DNA from: Ichthyophthirius multifiliis
Taxonomy: Eukaryota > Ciliophora > Oligohymenophorea > Hymenostomatida
DNA length: 64,000 nt
Direction of reading: 5' to 3'
Assembly: GCF_000220395.1 (NCBI RefSeq)
Contig: NW_004085886.1
Location: 1-64,000 of the forward strand
This document shows positions 38,423-51,277 of the stretch, piece after piece. Below the pieces are notes generated by a model, which did not search any database, was not told the DNA's origin, and saw nothing but the letters and a program-made list of their open reading frames with translations. The position numbers and the translations under genes were made by a program. Numbering within the stretch: position 1 is the first letter of the stretch; the number at the start of each line of letters is the position of its first letter.

Positions 38423-40612
38423 TTTTTCTTGTTTTTTATATATTTATTTGAATTTTATATTTTTTATTTTATTTTATCCATTTGCTAATATTTATAAAAC
38501 TTTTATTAATATTAATTATTATCTTTATAATTTTTTTTTTATCACAAAAATTATGAAAATAAATATAAGAATTTTTTTTTAATCATAAAAATTTATAATT
38601 AAATTTTTTTATTGTATAAAATTTTATTTTAATAAACTTTTTTCATTATAAAATTTATAATTATATATATAAATATTTTTATTTCTAAAGGTTTTTAAAT
38701 GATTAAACTTTAAATATAATATTAATGAAAAAATCTAAATAAAAATTAGAATTAAAAAAAAATAGTTATTTTAATATATATATTTAGTCTTTATTGATTA
38801 AGGTCTCTAAATATTAAGGTCATTTATTAATATTTTTTAAAATTTATCAGAAATTAAACAAGTTTATGTTAGAATTTTTTTTTGAGGTAAATTCTTAATC
38901 AAAATAATAAAAAAAAAAAAAATTATATATTAGTTTTGAATTTAAATATATAATAATTTTTTATGGAGTTTAAGTTAATATATTTTTTCTTGATATAAAA
39001 TATTTTTAATGATATATAAATTATACAAATAAACAAAATTAAAAAAATATTATGTTAAATTATATTTCATAACAAAAAAAAAAAAAATTTAATTAAATTA
39101 TATAAATATCAAATTAATTAAAATAAAAATAATATATTTTTATACAAATAAAAATTTTTAATTATATAATTATTATAAAAATCTAAATAAAATTAGATTA
39201 TATAAAAATTTAAATAAAAATAAAATATAAATATAAATTAAAAAATAAATATAAATATATATATTTATAAATATATATTACATATATATTATTTATTTAT
39301 ATATATCTATATATATATTTTCATATATATATAATTTTTATTTTATATCCTTATATTATATATTTTAATTTACATTTTTTATTTTTTTCTTTTGTGATAT
39401 ATAAATATTAATTTTTTATATACTTTTTTAAATATATAAGATATTTTATTATTTATCGAATTTATTTATTTTATTTAATATTTTAATCTTTACATCTACT
39501 TTTTATATATATATATATATATTTTAATTATATAACACTTATAATTCTTTTTTTATAATTTTTTTATAATACTAATAATTAGATTTATTTTTAAAATATC
39601 AAACTTATATATTAAATCAATATACAAAATAACTTAAATTTATAAACTTTTTAATTTAATTTTTTTTTATTTCATATATTTTTACAAGTTTAATTTAATC
39701 TTTTAATTAAAGGTTAAATATTTTAAAAGAATATTATTTTAAATAATCTATTTTTTATATGTGATTTTTTTCTTATTGATATTAGATGAAATTATTTTAT
39801 TTTTTTTAATTTTATATTCTCTTTTAATATTTTTTTTAAGACACAATAATTTTTATTTTTTGTTTGATATTTATATGTTTTTTTTTAATATATATTAAGC
39901 ACATTTAGCAATAAATGTTTCAATTTATTATTTCTTTCTTTTAATTTAGTAAAATTCATTGTATATATTATAATCAATCTCTAAATGTGATTTATAAAAA
40001 TTTTATATAATATTCGCTTCCATATAAATTTTGTGAGATTATATATATTTAAGTATTTAATTTTAATATATTTAATTTACATACTAAAAAAGTTAAACCA
40101 AATTATAATATTGCTACAATAATTAATAATAAAAATATAGAACAGAAATATAATATTTCTTCTATTTTTCATTTTAATATTCTTATCTTTCAAAAGGTTA
40201 ATGATTTTTGGCTAAATTAAGGTCTAGCTTTTCTGTAAATTATAGAGTTTATAATATTAATTTATTAAAAAAGTTAACTATAAATATAGCTCATATTAAG
40301 AATATGCAAAATAATATTGTTTATTTATATTCTTTATTATATCGAAAAAAGTAAAAATTAAAATGTATATTATTATTAAAAAATAATTTTATAATATATA
40401 TATTGTTTTTTTTTTTTGACTGAAATTAAATAAATAAATATATTTTTTTTTAGGAAATAATTAAAATAATGCTTTTTTATATTTATTTTTGTAATTTAAA
40501 AATGTTTATTTAATTGAATTATTTATGTTTATAAATATAATTAAAAAATATATATTTTTTTTAATTTTGAAAAACAATATTATTATAAAAAATAAAAATT
40601 TATTTTTTATAT
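38423..40612. other. Long gene-free A/T-rich region
   Basis: About 2.2 kb with no supported frame, between the 3' ends of two convergent genes. It contains many short AT tracts (for example about 39,255-39,330 and 39,505-39,525). This is the second-longest gene-free stretch in the window. Nothing with the base composition of a tRNA or other structured RNA stands out. Confidence 0.6.
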
Positions 40613-42203
40613 TCATTATATCAATTAATATATTTTTTAACTTATATTTTAATTCCAATTAATTAATTTGTTAGAATTTTATTGAATCCATTAGTTTTAA
40701 AGCGCTTCTTCTACATTAATTCTTTTATTTGGATCTATTATTAACAATTAATTTATAAATTGCTTAGCATCTTAACTAATAAAATCCGGATATTAGAATT
40801 TTACCTCAATAAAAATAAATTAAAATAAATTAAAAAATTAAAATAATTAAAATAAAATAAATATTATAAATAAAATAATTAAAGAAATTATAAAATTGAA
40901 TACATCAAAAATATCTTAATTTGTTGATATTGGATTTAATATATCAAAAGGTAATTATCCTATATATATAATTAAATTAAAAAAATAAAAAAAAATATAT
41001 AATAGAAACCGGTTAATAATTCATAAGTTAAGACTCCAATGCTCCACATATCGACTTTAAAATCATAATTTTATCCTTAAAAAATTTCAGGTGAAACATA
41101 ATCTAAAGTACCACAAAAAGTTTTTCTTTTTTCCTTTGTACAAACTGACCATCCAAAATCGCTTATTTTTAATACACCAAAACAGTTAAGAATATTCTCA
41201 GGTTTTAAATCTCTGTGAATAATTCCTAAAGAATGTAAATATTATAAACCTTCACAAATCTATCTTGTATAAAAAACGGCTTTATCTTCACAAATCTATT
41301 TTTCTTTTTTTATTTCTTTTTGAATGTTTCCTTATTCTGATAATTCTAATAAAAGGTATATGTTTTACTAGTCTTCTAAAAATCCATACATTTTCAAAAC
41401 ATTTGGATGGTTTAAATATGTTTATATTTTTATTTCTTAAAATATTTATTGTTAAATACCATTTTATATTATGGTTTTTTTGCTTATCTGTTTTATTGCA
41501 AGAATAAAGTTTGTATCAATATGTCTAATTTATTTAAAAATATATATATATATATATACATTTATATTAAGTAATTTTTTAACTTTGATAAATATACACT
41601 ACCAAATTTTCCTCTTCCTAAACATTTTCCTATTTAAAAATCACTTATACAAGTCTTTTTTTAAAAAATATTTCTTTGTAAATTAATGTATTATCCTTCT
41701 ATTTATTCTTATTAAAATTTATTTTATAGTTAAATTATTTAAAATTTTTTTTATTTTAAATTTTATTCTTATATGTGAATTTTATTTATATTGAATAAAT
41801 TTGATAATTATTTAGAAGGCTTTACTTAATCAAAAATACTATTCTATAACTATTTACATTTTTATTCTTTTTCTGCACAATAAAATTACTAAATATTAGG
41901 AAATATACACTTATCTAAATTCAAACTCTAATCTTTAATTTTTTCGATAGAATCTTAATTATTATATTCTTAAGGATTGTTTATATCATTAGTGTTAAAT
42001 TAACATAAATTTAAAGTAAAATTATTATTTTATATTGATAATGGAGGATTAGAATTATATATTTTTATATTTGGAGAATTCTAAATATAATCAAACTGTT
42101 GTTGTTGTTGTTAGTTTTAAACATATATACTACTTTTGAGAGAATTTAAAGGATTTTAAAGCGCATAAGAAGACCTTAAATTTTAATAATCGCTTAAAAA
42201 CAT
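40613..42203 (-). CDS. AURK: Aurora-type protein kinase
   Basis: Ser/Thr kinase of mitosis and cilia. It shows the Aurora-type start [36 protein letters not shown], the Aurora-specific [20 protein letters not shown] with LDYVSPEIF, and [15 protein letters not shown]; the chain ends shortly after the kinase domain (EALQNQWIQQNSNKL). Three introns (41525-41583, 40960-41009, 40805-40903) leave 1,383 nt, 460 residues from the ATG at 42203. The first 170 residues are Asn/Gln-rich with a five-Gln run encoded by CAA. The catalytic Lys lies in FILAIKQ. The ATG at 42203 may be internal: a 43-nt intron would join this frame to the open frame upstream (next entry). The TGA is at 40,615-40,613. Confidence 0.92.
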
Positions 42204-42250
42204 ATTACTAATAAATATATATTAAAAATATTTATAAAATAATAGTGTAC

Positions 42251-43187
42251 TTTAATTTATTAAAAAACTATAAACTCTCTTTTTTTTTGACTCGTTATTT
42301 ATCATAAGCATTAAAATTCATTTGAAAAATTTTTTTTTCTTTATTTTAATATATGCTATCATATTTTTTCTATTCGATTCTTAAGCTTTTGTACATATTT
42401 TCATTATTATTAATATGTAAATTCAAATTCTTTTTATATTAACTAATAATTTTTTAGAAATTATTGTCCGAGTTATTAAATTTATTTTAATATTAATTTA
42501 TCTACTTTTATTTGTTAATAAAAATAAATTTTTCATATTGTTAATCTTTTTCAATTTTTTTCTTTTCTTTAATAATACTTTTAATATCTTAGGATTTATT
42601 CATATACAAATCAAATTTTGAATTCAAAAGATTATTTTCTTTTTTATTAATAGAACTTTTTTTAAAAAATGAGCTTTGTCTTTATATAAAAGAGTTTTAA
42701 TGAAAAGATTTACTGGTCTTTAGACTGTATTAATTTTAATATACAATCATATAAATATATATTTTTACAGATTAACGCTTTGCCTCAAATTTTTATAATT
42801 ATACTAATTTTTTAATTCTAATAACTATTGGTTTATGCTATTTTGCTGACTGTTTAAATTCAATGAATTCTTCAAACTGTTTATCAAAACATTATCATTA
42901 TCATTATACGCGATTGTTAAACTATTTTTTAATTTATTTTGAATATTTATTTTAAGATAATTTTAGTCATTAATTTCATTTTTTTTAAATAGGCATTCAT
43001 TTTTTTTAGTCTCATTAATTAATTTAGATTAAAATTTCGAATTTTAATCCAAATGACTACTAAATCCTTTTTTTAAAGATATGTTGTTTAAATATTATAA
43101 ATGAGATTTTGGTGTGAATTTACTTTTCTATTTATTATTTATTTAACTTTTATTAAATATATTAATATCTATATTTGAGTTATTCAT
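42251..43187 (-). CDS. Asn/Lys/Leu-rich frame, probable 5' exons of the Aurora gene
   Basis: Open from the ATG at 43187, with one intron near 42,728-42,772. The product is Asn/Lys/Ser-rich with short coiled-coil stretches (KFTPKSHLQYLNNISLKKGF, SQDIKSIIKEKKKIEKD) and no recognised domain. There is no in-frame TGA before the Aurora coding region; the first one, at 42,091-42,093, would lie 110 nt inside the Aurora frame. A canonical GT..AG intron of 43 nt at 42,208-42,250 instead joins this frame in phase to the Aurora start (..NKLNNMFLSDYQN). I therefore think it is the N-terminal extension of one Aurora protein, but a separate gene with an unusual end cannot be ruled out. Confidence 0.5.
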
Positions 43188-43528
43188 TTTTATTATTAAT
43201 ATTTTAAAAAATATTTAATTATTTTTTATAATTAGTATTATTTGTTTAAAAATAATTTTGAATATTTAATTATTTTTATTATTGTATAATTTCGATATTT
43301 TAACATATGGATAAAAAATTAATTAATCAATATTTACAATAAAATAATATGATATTTAATTGAATAGTTTAACATTTATATAATATTATAAAATGTCTAA
43401 AAAATTTTATTTTTAAAAAATAATTATTTTTAATAATTACGAATATACTAAAAAAATTAAAAAATTTACTATAAAAATTATTCTACAAGATAAAACAAAA
43501 TAAAAGTTATATAATTATATATATTTTA
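43188..43528. other. Intergenic, A/T-rich
   Basis: Spacer between two - strand genes, presumably the promoter of the downstream gene and the 3' UTR of PP4C. Nothing else seen. Confidence 0.5.
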
Positions 43529-44768
43529 TCATAGAAAATATTCAGGTATATTTTTTTTTGCAATTATACCTTTGTTATCCTTTTTTTATAATTAAAAATA
43601 TAAATAATTAATGAAAACAGAAAAAATAGGCATACCTATTCAGCTGCTTCGAAAGTTTTAAATGTCTTCTATAGATTTTCATCTAATTCTAATATAGCTG
43701 CAATATTTCCACATCTATAACAATAGTTAGGAGCAGACCATACAGTAGAAAGTTAATCATTAAACATATTTTTGAATCCATCCATAATCAACTAATGTGA
43801 CCTAGTAATTAATTCCACATTATTATGTCTATTAAATTCTTCAACAACATCTTACCCAAATAAATATCCAGCGCCTCTAGGACTTACAGCCCAACCTTCG
43901 ATTTCTAAAAATTAAAAATAATTAAATAAAATATCAACTTAAAAACATATAAAAAACAATTAAAACAAAAAAAACAAAAAACAAAAAACAAAAAATATAA
44001 ATAAAATATGTGTACTTATTTACCATCTGGATCGCTCCACATTAAATCACACATAGCTCCATCATGAGGTACTTCTTATTTTCTATCAATAACTATAATC
44101 TATAAAATAATAAAAAAAAAATATTAATCAAAAAAAATATATATGTCTATATACATCATCCAAAGTTTTTATTAAAGGTGAAAGTCCTCCATGGACACTA
44201 TAAAATTTATCTTCTATAATTGCTGAAAGAGATAAATAATCAAAAATTTCAGTACAATATCTCCAAACATTTAAAGAACCAAATTTTCTAAGACATTCAT
44301 CATAAAAACCATAAACTTAAGTTATTTATCTACTTTCATGATTTCCACGGACTAATGTCATTCTATCTGGATATCTAACCTTTTTATTTTTTATTTTTTA
44401 TTGATATATTAAATAAAGTACTTTTAATGCTAGTAATAATAAAAATGTTTCTACTGAATGATAACCTCTATCTACAAAATCCCCCAAAAATAAATAATTT
44501 GTATCTGGACATTCTCCTCCAACTGTAAAAAGTTCTATTAGATCATAAAATTAACCATGAATATCTCCACATATCTTTTTTATTTACTTGCTTTATTTTT
44601 TTTTATTTTTTTATTTACTGTAACAGGTGCATCTACTCTTTGTACATTACTTTCTTCGACTAATATTTCTCTCGCTTTATTGCATAAAATTTTTACTTCA
44701 CTTTCTTTTATATACTCACATTTTTTCAATGTTTCTATTATTTAATCTAAATCAGTTACATTTGCCAT
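43529..44768 (-). CDS. PP4C: Protein phosphatase 4 catalytic subunit (PPP family)
   Basis: Metal-dependent Ser/Thr phosphatase of the PP2A/PP4/PP6 group. All catalytic motifs are present: [58 protein letters not shown] and [11 protein letters not shown]. The end, [20 protein letters not shown], follows PP4C (ETRGIPSKKPVADYFL in animals as I recall) better than PP2A or PP6. The last Leu is the expected carboxymethylation site. Five introns (44575-44618, 44380-44421, 44100-44154, 43905-44023, 43580-43635) leave 924 nt, exactly 307 residues, the same length as human PP4C. Without the last intron the typical YFL end would be missed. Intron four carries an (ACAAAA)n run. Confidence 0.95.
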
Positions 44769-45989
44769 TATATGATTGTTAAAATATTTTATTTTGTTTT
44801 TTAATAAATGTTATAATTTATAATTTAATTATATTTTCTTTACAAATTTTATTTTTATTTATTTAAATTTGTTTTATATATTAATAATGAAATTATAAAA
44901 TATGAATTATTATAAATAAAATTTAAAAAAAATATTATTAGATAAATAAATATTTAAAAATTTCTCAAAATATGAATTAAAAATTTAATTAATTTAAAGT
45001 TCAATAAAAATTAAAAATAATATAAATTATAGTAAATTATTTATTTTGAGATTATAATTTTTTTTTATGTATTATTTTTTTATATTTTCTATAATTTATT
45101 TTATATACTCAATATACTAAAAAAAAGGAAATTATCTATTTTTTATCGCTTTTTTTATTAATTTTTTTTAAAAAATATAAATATATTAATACATATAATA
45201 TACAGTTTTAAATATTGTTGATATTTTATTAATATATTATGATTTAAATATATTGTTTAATAATAAACTCATAATTTATATAATTATATATTTTAAAAAA
45301 TAAATTATATTTATTTTAGATTTAATAGATATAATATATATATTTTCTTTTTAATATAATAAATATATAAAACAATTTTAATTCTTAATAATTTAATTTT
45401 AATATAAATAATAATAAAAAATATAAGACATATTGATTATTATATTGGTAATGTAATAATTTAATTTTAATATTATATATATATATTAAATAAATAATAT
45501 AAGATATATTACTTATATATTTTTTTTTTAATACAATTAACAAAATATTGATGTTAAAAATTGGTAAAAAACTTTTTTAATTATTTTATTTAAGAAAAAA
45601 TTATATTATTATATAAAAAATAAAAAAATAAATATAAGTAATATAAAATACAATTGTTAATTTATATTTATATATAATTTTTTTTTAGTATTATTTATAT
45701 ATTTTTTTCTAACAATATTTTTAAAATTTCTTTTAAAATTTAAAATTTTATCTTTTTTTAATTTCTGTAACTATGTATTTTCATCATATTCAAAATAATA
45801 AAGGTATTAAAAACAAGAAATAAAAAGATCATTAATAAAAAAATCTATTTTTTATTTAAATAATCTCAAATTATAATATTATTCATAATTTCGATTTTTT
45901 CCAAAGCCATTATATATAATAATTACTTATATATGTACAGTTGTATAAGAGTATATATATTACCCAAGTCTAATTTAATATTAATAATG
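44769..45989. other. Intergenic, A/T-rich
   Basis: About 1.2 kb with no supported coding frame between two - strand genes; nearly pure A/T. Confidence 0.6.
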
Positions 45990-46880
45990 TCAATTCTACA
46001 TCCATTAATGATTAAGAATTTCATCCACAGAAATTCTCTAATTAGGATTAAAATAAACCATTTTAGTAAAAATATCGATAAAAGATTCAGTTAAGCACTC
46101 ACTTCTTCCTTGTATAAGTCTTCTGATATTTTTCCAATATATTTAATTTTAAGAAGCAAATATTCCATATGAAGTTGTATTATGCATAAACGGCAAATTC
46201 TTTGTGCAAATTGCAAAAAGGAGAACTCCAGCTGCAAAAAGGTCAGCATGTATGGGAAGATAAGGTTTTCTCATGTAAACTTCAGGTAAAATATATCCAG
46301 GAGTTCCGATGTTGAATTCTCTGATTTCTTAATTTTGGCTTCCATATTCTAAACTTAGACCAAAATCTCCTAAAACAACATCCAAATTTTCGTCCAAAAA
46401 AATATTTTCAGGTTTAATATCAAGATGGGCAATTCTATTTTCATGTAAATAGTTAATTGCAGCAATTATTTGTTTGATTATTTTCTTTATTAAGTTATTA
46501 TTCAAAGGATAGTTTTCATTTATAAAATCTAAAAGACAACCATTTTCATAATACTTAGTTATTATAACTTTTATACCTTTAAAATCAAAATTTTAAGTCG
46601 AACAGACTATATGTTAACAAAAAGGCATACTTTAAACTAACTTTAAAAATTAAGTTTCTCTTTTATAGGATGAATTTGATTATATAGTATCTTTAAAAAC
46701 TTTTATTGCATATTATTTTTTATTTAAAGTAAATTCTCCTAAATATACATTTGCAAATGAACCTTCACCAAGTTTTTTTTTCAAGATATAATTTTTCATA
46801 TTTAAAACATCATCTTCAAAAAAATGATTTAAATTTCCTAAGCTTTTTTATTCACAAATTTAATTTTTAATTGTCAACAT
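45990..46880 (-). CDS. Small protein kinase with HLD catalytic loop
   Basis: One exon of 891 nt, 296 residues, covering little more than a kinase domain. Motifs: KKLGEGSFANVYLGEF, YAIKVFK (catalytic Lys), IAHLDIKPENIFLD, VLGDFGLSLE, GTPGYILPEVYM and ADLFAAGVLLFAI. The HRD triad is HLD here: Arg is replaced by Leu while the catalytic Asp and the downstream Lys and Asn remain, so activity is likely, without the usual Arg contact to a phosphorylated activation loop. CAMK/ULK-like in general character, but I cannot place it in a family; HLD kinases are frequent in ciliates. ATG at 46880, TGA at 45992-45990. Confidence 0.88.
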
Positions 46881-47540
46881 TTTATTTTAATACTAAGTTT
46901 AGATTTTTTAATTTAGTTTTTTTTCTTTTAATTAATGATTTTTATTAATAAAAATAAAGACGATAGGTAAATATTGTTATTTTTATTTATTTATTTTAAT
47001 TATTGTATTTTTTATTTTTTTAAATTTATATTGAAAATAATAATATTTTTTATTCTGATAAAATAGATTTTATTAAATATATAAGAATTATTATATTCAA
47101 AAATATTTTATTTTCTAAAAAATATATTAAATTAAGCATGTTCTTTTTTAATTAGATATAATACGCATTTTATAAAGTTAATAAAGAGAATAAATCAAAA
47201 TATTATATAAATGTAAATGTTTTTTTTAAATATATAATTAAAATAAGAGTCTATTATAAAAATTACAAATTTTAATATATGTTTAAAATTATAATAATAA
47301 AAATCTATATATAATTTTTATATTTAATAAAATTTTTTTTAAGAAAATACAATATAAAATATAAACTCATTAAATATTAAAAGAAAATTCATACTAAATA
47401 TTTTTAATAAATATATTAAATGTATTATAATGTTTATTTTTAAAATAAATTTGTTAATTTTTTTTTTTAATTTAATCTAAAATATAAAAAACAAATTAGA
47501 GTAATGAAATAATAAAAAAATATTAATTAATTAATGTAAA
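46881..47540. other. Intergenic, A/T-rich
   Basis: Spacer of about 660 nt between two - strand genes. No coding frame or RNA structure seen. Confidence 0.6.
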
Positions 47541-49283
47541 TCAATAATCTCCAACATTAATTTTTTCTTTTTACTTTGTACTTTTCTTTTATATTTTAAG
47601 TTTTTATTTAAATTATTTTTACTATTATTTTTTTATAAAAGATTTAGCCTTTTCAACTAAATTTTATTCATCAATTTATATATTTTTCAAATCTTTCTAA
47701 AGATCAGCATTATTTTTGAAATTCTTTTTTTTCTTTTCTTTTTTTTACTTTTTTTCTTCTTCATCATCTGAAAAAAGTTCTTAATTTTATTCTTATAAAT
47801 TCTATATATCATTTGGTGAAATATCTGATAAATTGCTTAAAGAATTTAAATCATAATCTACTTTTTGATTCACATCATTTTAATTTTAGACTTTTTTATT
47901 TTTGTCTTATTTATTATATTTACTATATAAATCTTTTATATCATTAGTATGTTCTTATTTATTATTTTCGTCATAAACGATTTCTTCTTAATCTTCTTCG
48001 TTTTCTTACTGATTATTATCACTAGATTCTTATCTAATTTCATTCTAATTTTCTTCATCTTCACTTTAATTATCAAATTCATCATCATCATCACCTTCAC
48101 TATCACTTTCTCTTAAGTCAATGTCAAAGTCATCGATATTTTTTATTTCTTTTTTAACAAATCCAGATGCCTTAACTTAAATATCAAGATCATTAATCCT
48201 ATTTATTTTACTAAAATCCAAAGTATATTAAGATTAATAATAAAATCTCCTTTCGAAAAATACATGAATACATTCAACATCTCTATTAAAGTAAAATTCT
48301 GCATTTTTATGCTTTGTACTTACCATTTAAGGAAAATCTATCATTACTATTTCTTCATTTTATTTAATCATTAGATTAAATTCGTTGAAATCTGAATGAA
48401 TTAAACCACACTTTTTATTTTAATATTAATAAAAAAAAATTATTTGTAATTTACTTCTGCTAATCTTTTAATTTAATCCATACATTATTCAAATACTTTT
48501 TAAGGTTCATTTAATTATGCTACATTTTGTAAATTACAACCTTCTACTAAACTCATTACTATTCCATGTCTATTTTAATCGATAGGAACTGGTGTTGGGA
48601 ATTTGTTCTTTTTATATATTTTTAAATCAAAAAAAAATACAGTTTTCTTTTATTACTTTGTAAAGTAGATCCATAAACGAAAATTCTTTTATTGCAGAAA
48701 GCCTTGAAAGATAAAGCCAACTATAACTAGTTCTGTGTTAAATGTAATCTCTGTTCTTTTTTATTGTTTTAAATGATGTTCTTCCTAATCTTGTAAATTT
48801 CAAAATTACAAAATCTCCATTTTCATTTGTGCATTTATAAATATCAGATTCTTTTCCACAACCTACTTTCCCAATAACATCTTTAATATGTCCTCTTCTC
48901 ATAAATACCTATATGATAAAAACAAAATATTTTAAATAATATATGTATATATTACTTATAAAGCTAAATAATCGTATCCAAGATATGTTAATTTATAACC
49001 GTCATCTATTAATTAATTTATTAAAAAAAAAAAATATTACTAAATTTTTTTACATTGCTTGTTTTAATGGAATACCAATTTGTTTTTTAATACCGATTTT
49101 ATAACTTTACTCGTGCATCCACGCTTTAAGTGAGATATTCTTTCAATTAAATTAAGTGGCACAAACTAATCAATATATATATATATATATATATATGATT
49201 TTTGATATTATAGAATTAAAAACCTCGTGATTTCTCATACCTATTTCAATTGCTGTTAAAATACGAAACTCATCTTTAGACAT
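47541..49283 (-). CDS. RIOK2: RIO2 atypical kinase, 40S ribosome biogenesis
   Basis: RIO2 ATPase/kinase acts in late cytoplasmic maturation of the small ribosomal subunit. The N-terminal winged helix reads DEFRILTAIEIGMRNHE and NLIERISHLKRG; then YDGYKLTYLGYDYLAL and the RIO2 P-loop GKESDIYKC, ILKFTRLGRTSF, NRHGIVMSLVEG, catalytic IHSDFNEFNLMI and metal-binding MIDFPQMVS. The C-terminal part is a long acidic stretch (Asp/Glu/Ser) followed by a Lys-rich end, as in other RIO2 proteins. At least four introns are seen, one at 49,166-49,223 and one around 49,022-49,070; all edges were not fixed. Start ATG 49283 and stop TGA 47,543-47,541. Confidence 0.92.
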
Positions 49284-49605
49284 ATATTATAAATACTTTT
49301 TAATTTCATTTATTTAATTAAGTTAATTTATATTTTTTTTATACTGATGGGTCTAATTTCATGTTTTCTTTAGTTTACTTCTATTTATTTTTATTATTAT
49401 TTTAATTTTGTATAAATTATTTAGTTTTTAATTTTGTATTATTTTATAAAAAACATAAATATATTTATATTATTTTAAATTTATAAATATTTATTTAAAA
49501 CAAACATTAATAAAATAGCCGAATAAATTAAAAACATTAATATTAATAGAATAATAATTTATTTTATTAAAACAACCATAAATATATTATAAAAAAAATT
49601 CATTA
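49284..49605. other. Intergenic between divergent genes
   Basis: About 320 nt, A/T-rich, between the RIO2 and MORN start codons, so it should hold both promoters. No motif recognised. Confidence 0.5.
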
Positions 49606-51000
49606 ATGTCTATTTTTTAAACTTAATCAAAAAATACAATAATTGAATATTAAAACCCACTTTTAATAGAAAAATAAAAATTAGTAAGTGAATTTAATAG
49701 ATAATATATATAAAGTAATGGATATAATACAATAAATTATCCAGACCGTTCCTTTTATATAGGCTAAATATCTTAAAATAATATAAGGGAGGGAAAAGGA
49801 ATACATACGTAAAATCATATTTTATATAAAAAATTATATATTTAACAAAAATAATAAATAATTTATTAGATATTCTAATTAAGACTTATATTTAGGAGAT
49901 TGGAAAAACGACCAATAAAATGGAAATGGGGTTTATATATTTTGTAATGGCGAAAGATATGAAGGATAAGTTTTAAATGGAAGGAAGAATGGTCGTGGAA
50001 CGTATGTAAAATATATAAAAGCAATATTAAACTTATAAAAAAAAAAATCCTAACTTAAAAAATATAAATTTAGTTATTATTATGCTAATGGAAACATTTA
50101 CTAAGGAAACTGGCATAATGATTTGAAAGAAGGTTATGGTGTATATAATTATAGTATTATAGGAGAAAAATATGAAGGTGAATGGAAAAAAGGGGAAAGA
50201 GATGGAAAAGGTATTTATTATTATTCATAAGGTAATAAATACGAAGGAGGGTAATTATTTTAATAAAATAAATTAAAAAAATTATTAAAAAAAAGATGGA
50301 AAAAAGGTAAAAAATTTGGTTTTGGGATTATTAATTATATAGACGGAAGCAAATTCGAAGGAAACTTTTCAGATGATTTAGCGAATGGAAAAGGAATAAT
50401 GCATTATCCTGATAATAAAAAATATGATGGTGAGGTATAAAAATATTTTTTTTAATAAAAATAATATTTTATCATTATATAAAAATTTAGTGGGTAAATG
50501 GATGTAGACATGGCATAGGAATTTTATATCTCTAAGATGGTGGAAAATATGAAGGAAATTGGAAAAACGATTAATAAGATGGAATAGGTTTATTTTTGAT
50601 GGGAAATGGAGATAGATATTAAGGCGAATTTAATGATGGTTAAAGACACGGAAAAGGAATTTGCTATTATAAAAATGGAGATAGATACGAAGGATAATGG
50701 GAGTTTGATCAAATAAATGGATTTGGCACTTTTAACATGGTCAATGGAGATAAATATTAAGGTAAATGGTTAAATGGGGAAAAACATGGATAAGGTTTAT
50801 ATGAATTCTAAAATAAAGATTTTTATAATGGATTATGGGTTAATGGCGAAAGAAATGGATAAGGTTTTTATTAATGGAATAATGGATAAACTTATAATGG
50901 AGAATGGAAAGATGATTAAATTAATGGATATGGAAAAATTACTTAAGCTGATGGAAATTGTATTTAAGGCTATTTTAAAGACAACGTGGCACCTGTTTGA
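49606..51000 (+). CDS. MORN-repeat protein
   Basis: After a short Gln/Ile-rich N-terminus of about 45 residues the protein consists of about 13 MORN repeats, for example YLGDWKNDQQNGNGVYIF, YEGQVLNGRKNGRGTYYY, YDGEWVNGCRHGIGILYL, YQGEFNDGQRHGKGICYY and YNGEWKDDQINGYGKITQ, ending soon after with NVAPV. Four introns (49809-49869, 50002-50073, 50251-50295, 50435-50490) fall inside MORN units and leave 1,161 nt, exactly 386 residues. MORN arrays bind membranes or phosphoinositides and are common in ciliary and cortical proteins. Unlike the protein at 22.1 kb it has no acylation-type start or IQ motif. The molecular role is unknown. Confidence 0.88.
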
Positions 51001-51277
51001 ATGACTATTTTTTCTGCTAAAAATTCTAATATTTTTATGATAATTTAATAACTATTATTTTATTTATTATTTTTAGTTTCGATGACTTTTGTTTTGTTTT
51101 TTTTATTACTTTTAACTTTTATTTACTAATTTTATTTAATTATTTATTATTAAAATTTTATTATTACAATCATTTGTTTATTTCAAAAATAAAAAAATAC
51201 CTTTAAAACCATTATTAATTAACTAATATAATTTCGGAATATTAAAATATTAAAAAAATCTAGTGGTTTAATAAAAA

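Noticed and set aside
38423-40612. Possible hidden gene or replication origin in the long A/T region
   Set aside because: No codon structure, conserved motif or composition shift could be found; A/T richness alone is the background of this genome.
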